The translations under genes were made by a program, and so were the position numbers. 64,000 nt of DNA, taken from Sequoia sempervirens (lineage: Eukaryota; Streptophyta; Pinopsida; Cupressales; Cupressaceae). The notes beneath the pieces were generated by a model that worked only from the letters and a program-made list of their open reading frames with translations, searched no databases and was not told the DNA's origin. Below are positions 55,346 through 64,000 of this stretch, piece after piece. How positions within the stretch are numbered: the first letter of the stretch is position 1; every line of letters starts with the position of its first letter. Location of the stretch: assembly GCA_007258455.2 (NCBI GenBank), contig VDFB02193867.1:533129071-533193070 (forward strand), in the 5' to 3' direction.

Positions 55346-57753
55346 AAATGAGAGGAATCACTATTGTAACTTGCATTTGATCTTATTAATGCGTTCATTT
55401 GTTATGTGCATGCAGGTATAGGATATTGGTTCATATTTTGACACTAGAGGTAGGGAGAACTAGAAGATAAAATCACATTTTTTGAGAAAATTCCATGCAT
55501 TTTTATGTTTTTGGTGTTTATAGGAAACATGACCATTCACAGTCCAGTAGGGCCATATAGAACCACTTCAAACTTCAAACTGCACCGTTGGACTTCAAAC
55601 TGCACTATTACAAACTTCAAACTATGTTGTTGGACTCCAAACAGAACCGCTGAAATTTCTTACTTTTTCATTCAAACTTAAAATGGTCGTATCTTGATCA
55701 TTTTTTGGTCTTTTTCAAAGCTTTTTTTTTTTAATGGGGTAGAATTTTATAATCTATCTAATTGTGTAGGTGCTTCTTAACTTTTATAGAGTTAAAATTT
55801 TCAAATTTTCACCTAAAGTCAAGTCACATTATAATTTGGTCTAAGTTTTTGGGTGTTTATGCTTAATAATTCATCTAACCCCTATATCCTTTTATTTCTT
55901 GATCTCATCTAACATTTTGAGAACTTTTTCAGGTTAGAGAATCAAAAAAGAGGAGGAAACAAAATCAAAGATTCTTATGACATCATTTCTCTATTGTATC
56001 AAGTGTCTTTACACACTTTTGGAAGCATTCATAATTCCAAGTTTAAGGATTTTATCTCTTCAAGCTTGTATGAATTAATAGATTTCAATTTGGAATCTAA
56101 AAAGAAAAAAGAAAAAGGGATTAAGAAGAACCTTAGGAAAATTTACTAAATCTTGTTTAAGGTTAACAATTGAACAATCAAATCTCACACTTCTTTTGGT
56201 GCACTAAAAAGAATTCACTTTCGCTTTGTGGACTTAAAATGAACAAGTGTTCTCATTGTTTTGTAATTACTTATACAAATTAATATTATCAAAATATGTA
56301 TATGCTTCCCTCACACCTCATGGAAATCTTGAGAATCAAAAGGCTTTTGGTGACATTAAGTTGCATAATTAATTGGCCATACACTTCAATTTTGGTTTAA
56401 AATTGAACAAATTTTGTGAGTGTGAGTGGGAATATTGCATGTGTTCTCCCTTTGTTTCTAAACAAAGTTTGATCGAACTGTGAATATGGCTACTTGATTT
56501 TGTTTATCTTAAAGGGTTTTCCTTGGGGAAAAAGTAGTCACCCAAGGGAATGACTCAACTGGTAACACTCTAAAGCCAAGAGTATTTCTAACTAGGATAT
56601 AAAAGTCGGTATTGTAATAAAGGCCAATATCACGCGGTTGGCTTTGATGAGAAGGGAAATAATGGTCTCTCACTTCGATGGGTCAACTCCTACAAATGGA
56701 AAGTCCGAATTAAAACCCTTGTTTAGAAAATGCCAAAATCCTTGATCTAGTTGTTGGTTTAGGAACAACCATTCTAAAGTGGTCCCACATTTTTACGGAT
56801 CCTAGTAGAAATGAAAAGCATGCCATGGGATTTTCATGGGTGTTGATGCTTGGCTGCCCCATATAAGTGAGTGTTGTAGAGGGGAGCTAGTGGGGTCAAG
56901 CATCTAATCATTCACTAAGAGTAGGTGTAGCTGGACTTGTCCAAGTGGTTACTCAACAAGTAAAATATTTCATATCCATAGGGTTGTGCATGTTCTTGGT
57001 ATCAAAACACTTTATTTTTTGAAAACATTGGGAAACACACATTCAACAGAAAAATAAAAATTTCATACTCCTTAGTTAGAGCAAATACCTTTGAAAAAAC
57101 CCAAGAACTATTGCTTGCCCTAGGGATTATGTCCTTAGAGGTTTCTAAGTAATTTAGTTTACATCTTAATTTACATCTACCAAGGTCAACATTAGGTAAC
57201 CATTACCTTGATTTCCTTGAATTCCACATAGCACATTGTGAGATGAAAAGAAGTTAGGACATGGGACGTTTAGTTTGAAAATCTAATCAAGAAAGTGTTT
57301 GTGGTAAATGAAATTCACTAATCAAGATGAAATCAATTGAACCCCACACATGTGCTTGTGTATCTTTTGTCTTAAGGTCTTTTGAGCAAACATTGATCTT
57401 TTGGTTTGAAGGGAAAAGCATGTTATTCAAAACCTTGGCCTTGTAAACAAGTCCTTCTTAGGTTCATTTAGGATCAAAATCAAACACTTCATCCATTTCA
57501 AAAGTTTATCATCCCATCCCACAAGAAATGTTAGATATTTGGAAACATCATTATCTAGACTTGGGTACATCCTTAAACCAAATCAAAATCACCTTGTTTA
57601 ATTAGGAGTATGGGAATGCATCCTTTCTCATACCTATAGTTAAATCAGCACACCTTTGAACAAGTTTATCATAAAGATCACATCCAACATCTTAGGGTTT
57701 ACAAGTTCACTATCCAATCAAAACAAATCAAAATCAAATCTGAAAGTCTAGTA
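55346..57753. other. Non-coding stretch before element B coding region
   Basis: No gene was recognised. At 55568-55650 ACTTCAAACTGCACCGTTGG-like units recur imperfectly about four times. The part from about 56520 (CACCCAAGGGAATGACTCAA onward) has the texture of a retroelement leader. No TGTAGACA LTR start lies here, so the 5' LTR of element B, if present, is not recognisable. Confidence 0.4.
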
Positions 57754-60578
57754 TTGATCCAAAGATTCATAAAAAATAAACACCCATATCATTCACCCCT
57801 TTCATCCTTCATCTCATCATTGGTCCTAAACACCTTAGAGGTCACTTTTGCAACAAGGACAAAACACAAGAAGAACATGAAATATAAACTTGATCCATAC
57901 ATCATAAACGGTCTAAACCAACCAAATTATCAAAGCCTTATGATGTCAATTAATTTTCAAAACTCACATTTATACAATCCATACATGGGATCATTATCTC
58001 CTACAAACCTCAATGGTACAACAAATGTGAGTATACCAAATCTAAATCTTGGAACACTTTTTTTGATGGTAGATTTAAATCCAAGTCCAAACTTACAAAT
58101 CTATCAACCAAATACTCAATGCATGAGTCTTCAACAAAACAACATTATCCCACAAAATCCATACATGCCAAATGAGAATATACCATGTACAACTATACCA
58201 AACATGGACAGTTTGAATCCACACTTGGTAAACTTTTGGATAGATATGTCTACAAATCACACAAATGTTGTTCAAAATCCATCACACCCATATATCCCCC
58301 TCAATTTTCACAATGACCCATCATCATCATCATTTAATGAAACACTACAAACCTCTCTCCCCATGACCTCACAAGGAGAAGGTAACCTATTCGAACTAGG
58401 AAGAATTTTTGATCAAACATCATCATTTCCCCAAGGGAGCATTCCACTCACTCTCCCACCACTCCCACCATTACCATTAACATGCATATCACCTCTTGGT
58501 TTGGGGCTACCTTCGCTACCATTTCTCATCCAACACATCATCTATCATCCCTAAAAACATGGTCTCTCAAGGACTAACCATATCAATCGCACCATCAACC
58601 ACTCAAATCCCAATCATCAATATGATGGTACCTCTTATCACCACAACAAGCACTATTCTGAAACCACCTCTGCCACTAGCACCACCCAAACCAAAAACAT
58701 AAAACCAATACAGCATTGTGTTGCAAGCCACTCAGTAGGTTGTTTATCAAAAGGCACACCAACAAAACCAAAATTGACAAGCTACACAACTAGCTACTCA
58801 ACAAGCTGCACACGCTACTCAAGTTTCCCAAGCCACACTACAAGCCCAACAAGCACAAGCCCAGGCTCAAGTGCAAGTGCAAACTCAAGCCCAATACCAA
58901 GCCCAACAAGAAAATGTTGTTCAAAATCACAACAAAATGTTAACAACTCCCTATATCTATCCAAGTCAACAATCACATGATCAAGACCTATCCATCAATG
59001 AACACATGGAAGATGTTTCTACCTCATTCGAAGATCAAATAAACATACATCAAGAGTCACTTTTTTTTATCATGATAAGAATCCCTCAACAATATTAGAC
59101 GATGATCTATTTCAAGGAGTGTTAACAATATTTGATCCTATAATCAACAATCCATCAATGAATGACCATGTTGAAAATGTATCTACATCACCTAATGTGT
59201 TAGAGGACATATCTCAAAAATTTATTCTAAAGCATGATCAACATCTCTCACCAAAGTCTAGCAATGGTCCTTTCCAAGACATATTGACATCCTTCAACCT
59301 CATGATTGCCGATATTGAAGGAATCTTCAACTCAACACTTTATCCAAATTCACTCAAAGATCTAGAGGATATTGAGCCACTTCCAATTCCTAATAAAGAT
59401 ATCCAAGAACCCTTTGTAATCAATCCATCATTTGAAATTGACCCATGTCAAGAACTTGATCCAAAGCATGTCGAAAGCAATTCTAAAATCATTCAAGATC
59501 AAGAATTCATATCTCCAAGATATTACAATGATCTAATGGACACTATCCTATCTATACATGATGATCATATCCATATAGCACATACTCCTCCATCTACCCA
59601 TGAGATTCTTTTTGTGGATGGACACATAGATGATCTTCATTTAGAGTAGGATTTCTTTACACAAAAGAGCAGATTATTGATTCCTATAGTCAAACTGAGT
59701 TTTCAACATCGAGATCAAATATATCCCAAATTCAGATTTAGGACATCATGTATGAAGATATCCAACATTATCCACTCAAGAAAACATGTTAGATAGAACA
59801 GGACATTCTGGAGTTAGCAGAGTAGCTAATGGAAATAGCATCATCTGTAGTGGTCATTTATCAAAGAACACATTCTAAACAAGATTTCTCAAAACAGCTA
59901 GAATTAAAGCATGAAGGTGCAACTACCACCATACCGAGGGAAACTATGTCTCAAGAAAATATCAACATAGGGAGCATGAAGAGTCCTCATGCTGAAACCG
60001 ATCCCAATACTACAACCAACCATGTCATGAATCTTCATCCACCCATCACCCCATCCACAAATTGGGACCAACATCGAAAGAAGGTTTTGAATCAAAGCAC
60101 AAAGAATGTTATCAAAGCAAAAGAAGCTAAGAAGCATATCAGACAAAACAAATACATATGGATACCAAAGAATACAAAGAAATATTATCCCTATCAAACT
60201 CCATTAGTCAAAGAAACTATCGGGAAAAATAAAAAAGGGAAAAGTACCCATCAAATATGTCCACAAAGGAAAAATCAAGCTTCTAAAGCAATGTACAAAG
60301 TATATCAAGTAGTTGGTCCTAATTCCACACACACTTCTGTATCCACCCATCATTGCTCATCTTCCCAAGTTTGGAGAGTCAAAGGTTCCAAACTATCAAC
60401 CAATCCATCTTTTATCCCTAAACAAACTCCATCCATTCCTCCACACATGATATCCAATTCTCACATTGACCATCAAAAGGCACTCTATTACTATGTGCAC
60501 ACAATGACAAAGTTAAATCTGGTATCAACAAAGCAAATCAAGAATCTCAAAAGTTGTATTCAAGTGCACGTATCTTAG
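57754..60578 (+). pseudogene. Element B polyprotein remnant, conserved but unrecognised
   Basis: Consecutive open blocks are: 57754-58554, Asn/Pro/Ser/Thr-rich (QNNIIPQNPYMPNENIPCTT); about 58790-59098, Gln/Ala repeats (QAQQAQAQAQVQVQTQAQYQ) then DLSINEHMEDVSTSFEDQIN; 59119-59649, acidic (MIADIEGIFNSTLYPNSLKD); 59829-60578, basic then Ser/His-rich (HTSVSTHHCSSSQVWRVKGS). Blocks two to four align with 14-1839 of element A. Frames change at homopolymer runs (T9 near 59062, A run near 59665), and TAG codons stand at 59739 and 59790. The reconstructed order suggests one long low-complexity protein, but no enzymatic domain or known Gag motif is visible. Confidence 0.6.
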
Positions 60579-60599
60579 AAAATCAACTTATTTAAGCAG

Positions 60600-63540
60600 G
60601 ATATTGATGGCACATTACGATAGGGGCATCCACATTGACACCACCAGGTGGTTTAGCATGAGATTAAAATATTTTAGAAAAAAACCAAAAATATATAAAA
60701 ATATAAAAAACCAAAAAAAATAGAAAAATGATTGAAACCAGTAAAGAAAAAAATCATCCTCCAATGAAAACCACTATGATGGTGCTTTGGGAAGGTACCA
60801 TGATGAAAACCTAGCAAACAGGTGTAGTGTGTAGAATCAGGAATCTACGTGTGCCATTTCAGGTAGAAGCATCTCATCCCATCCATAATAAATTCAACAT
60901 TCCATCCATCCTATCCATAATAAATCCATTCATCCATGAACCAATTATCTAATCCATTTTCATCCATCTCCATCCATAGTCTAGGTTATCTTGATCTTGA
61001 TGAAGTTTGGTGCACACTTTACACTTATGGTAAACATCTTGACATGCGTCAATTTCATTTATCCTATCCTATCCAACATTATCTGAGCCATGAAGCATTC
61101 TCCAAATGAGCATTCTTTATCCAAACACCTTATCTTATCACAAGATAATCCATATCCCTCCATCCATACACCCATCCAAGTATCCACCCATGGCATTCCA
61201 TACATTGCTAGACACTAGGAGTAGATATTTACATCTTGCTTGAGGAATAAATCTTGATCTATAACCTCCCACTTATGTGGTGATCCGAACATTGGCAAAC
61301 ACAAAATCAAATTGGTCAAAGCATTTGTGAGCCAAAATCCAAATCACTAGCCCATGCTATATTTTGACGAGAAGACATTCCTTATCAATATTCATCTTCA
61401 TCGAACATCAATCCAAACAATCACTATTAGTCACAACTAATGTGTGCTTCAGTGTCACATCAAATCATCCAAAACAACTTTTGTTCCAAAATCAAGCTTC
61501 AAAATTTTGATCAATCAAATCCAATCAATCCTTTATCATCTTGGGATATCCATCCTAATCCTTGTGTTGCTTAACACTATCCTTGTATTGTTGTGTATCC
61601 TCAGCAATGTTATCATCATCAATTCATCTATTTGATCAATCAACCCTATCTTGGTTTTCAACATAATAAAAAATAGAGCACTGATATCATCACACATATC
61701 AATATCCAAATCGTCAAAATCATGTGAAAATCCAAAAACATCCAAAATCATATCAAAATACAAAAACACTCAAAAAGTTAGAAAATTTTCCAAAACATGG
61801 TATCCGAACTATGTCATGTCTTAGCTTAAATGTAGGTAAGGCTAATCTTTTATCAGTCCCCAAGACACAAAAACAAAAAAACATTCGAAAAAGACACAAA
61901 ATCCAAAAACAATCATAAAAATCTCATAAAAATTCAAAAACATTCAAATAACCCAAAAATACCAAAAAGAACCTCAAAACATTTCAAAAAGATCAAAAAA
62001 CATCCAAATATTTGAAAAATCCATCTGTCTCATTTCGTAATCACCCGCAATAATCAATCATCCATAATAAAACAATCATCACCTTCATCCTTTGGCAAAA
62101 CAAATAGAAACAAATAAAACAATCAGAAAAACAAAGCTTCAAACATAAAATCAAAAGAAAATTTCAAACTTTTAAATGCAAAATCAAAATCCTGATCATT
62201 TTCAAACATGTCAGTCAACCTTAAATATCAACAGCTTATCAAACAACTTATCAACCCATCATCATCCTATATAATACATGTCCTAGGATATATTTTTCTG
62301 ACAATGGGAATCATTTTGGATATCACTTTGGATACTTATCCTAAACAAAATGCATCCCCTTGGCTAGTAGTATGAAGAACATTGACTTGTTTGTGCAATT
62401 GATCTTTGTCTTTTGACTTATCTCTTTGTGCTCATTCCAATAGTCTCTCAATGATATCCAAACAAATGGATTTAGAGAGATAGGAATGGGGCAATGATCA
62501 TTATCTTTTTTCTGTTGTGCTTGTTGGACGTTCTTGTAATATAACTTGGTGAATACTTGCTTTGTTAGATATGTATGGAGGGTGTTTTAGGCAGCTTGTT
62601 GACTATGGCATTGATAGGTTAGACCTTTCCATGTTTTGGTCCAAGATGTTTGAAACTTCTAAAGTACATCCTAGCAAGGTTTCCATATGTCAGGTGTGAA
62701 CAAGAATACTCCTATCTATTTTTCGAGTTAAAATTCAATCACACTAGGCACAACACCATCCTAGTTCTTTATACCTTGATGCATTGTGCTTATGTGTGTT
62801 ATCAAACATAAGGTAATTGGCCTTTTTTAAAAACCAAACTCCTCGGTAATAAATCATCATCATCATCATCATCATTATCATCATCTCTAATAAAGTTGGC
62901 TTATTCGTCTCTTTTCACCATCTTATTTTCTTCTTACTTCCTTTCGTGCTAACATGGTACCATGATAGTTAATCATAAATTATCGCTAATGCATCTACCC
63001 TGCATCCACAAACTGTTAGCATACTACATAATACATATCATATCATATAGAAAGCATTAATCATACCACATGCATTCATCCCCATCATTGCATAATATAG
63101 ATTGGTTATTCTAAGAATTTCACAAGCCATAAATCTATCACCCATATGCATAATCATAAAAGCATCATCATATCATATCATGTGCATTCATATCACCCAA
63201 ACATCATAATCATCTTATTTATATCATCAATAATGTAACTGTCATGGTACAAATCAAGATCAAGTGGGTGTAATATATCAAAATAGGCATGAGGCTACCC
63301 ATGGCTAATGAATTTGTACATCATCAAATCTGTCTACATCAAATATTTGAGTTGAACTGATCTTGAACCTCTTTGTCGAGAGATCGACCCTCAAATCAAA
63401 CCTCTTCACCTGATCTCTCGAGAGGGTAGTATACCCGTGTAATTCTTTTCGCTGAGACAACAGTGGGGCATCCAAAAAAATTAGAGAATTTTTTACTTTT
63501 GATCATGGCAAGGTTATTCTTTGAACCAATGCAACAAGTA
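60600..63540. other. 3' non-coding region of element B
   Basis: No coding sequence was recognised over about 2.9 kb. Landmarks shared with element A are GATGGCACATTA (60606), the A-rich block (61725-62020), GGAATGGGGCAATGATCATT (62485) and the CCAATGCAACAAGTACAT segment just before the purine tract. Confidence 0.65.
62857..62885. repeat. CAT microsatellite
   Basis: A run of ATC/CAT trinucleotides with one ATT interruption; the matching position in element A (3950-3964) has a shorter run. Confidence 0.85.
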
Positions 63541-63550
63541 CATCACTTCA

Positions 63551-63563
63551 AAGAGGGGAAAAA
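63551..63563 (+). promoter_or_regulatory. Polypurine tract of element B
   Basis: AAGAGGGGAAAAA abuts TGTAGACATA at 63564, matching the arrangement at 4585-4600. Confidence 0.7.
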
Positions 63564-64000
63564 TGTAGACATAGAAAATATATAGATTGATATTGTACAT
63601 TCAATCCTGATCTACTAACATCGCTTCATCCTGAATTATCCCTCTGTTTAACCATTTAATCGAATAGCCTTATTTGATTAAAGTAATCATAATTCCCCTT
63701 TTAATTAAATAAATGCCTCAATTTAATTAAATCATTGTCTCTGCGTAATTCATCTTCCTATCTATATTTAATTAAATAATCCATATTATTTGATTAAATC
63801 TCTAAAATTCATCTAATTAAATTAAATAAATCAAACATTTATCTAATTTAATCTAACATCACCCCCTTTGGTTAAATAAATTAAAAATATTTATTTAACT
63901 AAGTCTAAATCATTCTCTTCTCATTTTGAGTTATTTAAATCCTAAAATCTAAGTCAAAATGGTCAAATCAACTAACATCATTTAAATTAAAATCAAATCA
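63564..64000 (+). repeat. 3' LTR of element B, cut by the window end
   Basis: It starts TGTAGACATA and shows the TTAATTAAATAA clusters and the CTAAGTCAAAATGGTCAAAT stretch that parallels 4823-4850 in the element A LTR. Confidence 0.65.

Larger units (their letters stand above)
57754..63563 (+). mobile_element. Element B: second copy of the element A family
   Basis: Collinear with 1-4599 over about 4.6 kb and extending a further 1.2 kb upstream, which supplies the N-terminal coding part absent from the visible piece of element A. The 3' non-coding part includes A-rich repeats, a CATCAT microsatellite and the purine tract. Same orientation as A, 58.9 kb apart. Confidence 0.75.

Overview
This window looks like intergenic DNA of a seed plant, most likely a conifer or other gymnosperm. 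The basis is AT-rich sequence, almost wall-to-wall decayed retrotransposons, nested insertions, LTR pairs that have diverged visibly, plant-type Ty1/copia and chromodomain Ty3/gypsy elements, L1-type LINEs with the plant RNase H tail, and fragments of PLS-class PPR genes. I see no intact host gene, and the species assignment is inference.

Layout. 1-4599 is the 3' internal part of a large LTR element (element A), ending at a polypurine tract and followed by an LTR from 4600. 6120-7960 is the 3' half of a LINE. 8395-8878 is a 242-bp tandem duplication, followed by unidentified broken coding sequence. 10391-12587 is the 5' half of a second LINE, cut by an 840-bp solo LTR (12588-13427, target duplication GGTCA). 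14800-16190 is featureless AT-rich DNA. 16196-19128 is a very large inverted-repeat structure with two tandem internal hairpins and coding-like fragments. 19419-24528 is a complete but dead Ty1/copia element with a perfect TTCTC duplication.

25300 to about 46937 is a second copia element opened by a nest. A chromodomain gypsy (G1, + strand, 29889-45445, duplication GCAAG) sits in its reverse transcriptase. G1 is rearranged and encloses an inverted copy of the same family (G2, about 33384-42812). G2 is itself split in the integrase by a 2768-bp TG...CA insertion with a TGTAG duplication (35204-37971), probably a solo LTR.

46950-49605 holds PPR gene fragments. 51832 to about 55345 is a minus-strand non-autonomous copia-like element with a coiled-coil/zinc-knuckle Gag tail. 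57754-63563 is a second copy of element A (element B), in the same orientation, again ending at a polypurine tract and an LTR start.

The genes do not form a working pathway; the relationships are those of parasitic elements inserted into one another. The most interesting points are the conserved, unrecognised polyprotein of elements A and B, the hairpin-within-palindrome at 16.7-19.1 kb, the mosaic G1/G2 locus, and amber codons shared between independent copies at glutamine positions.
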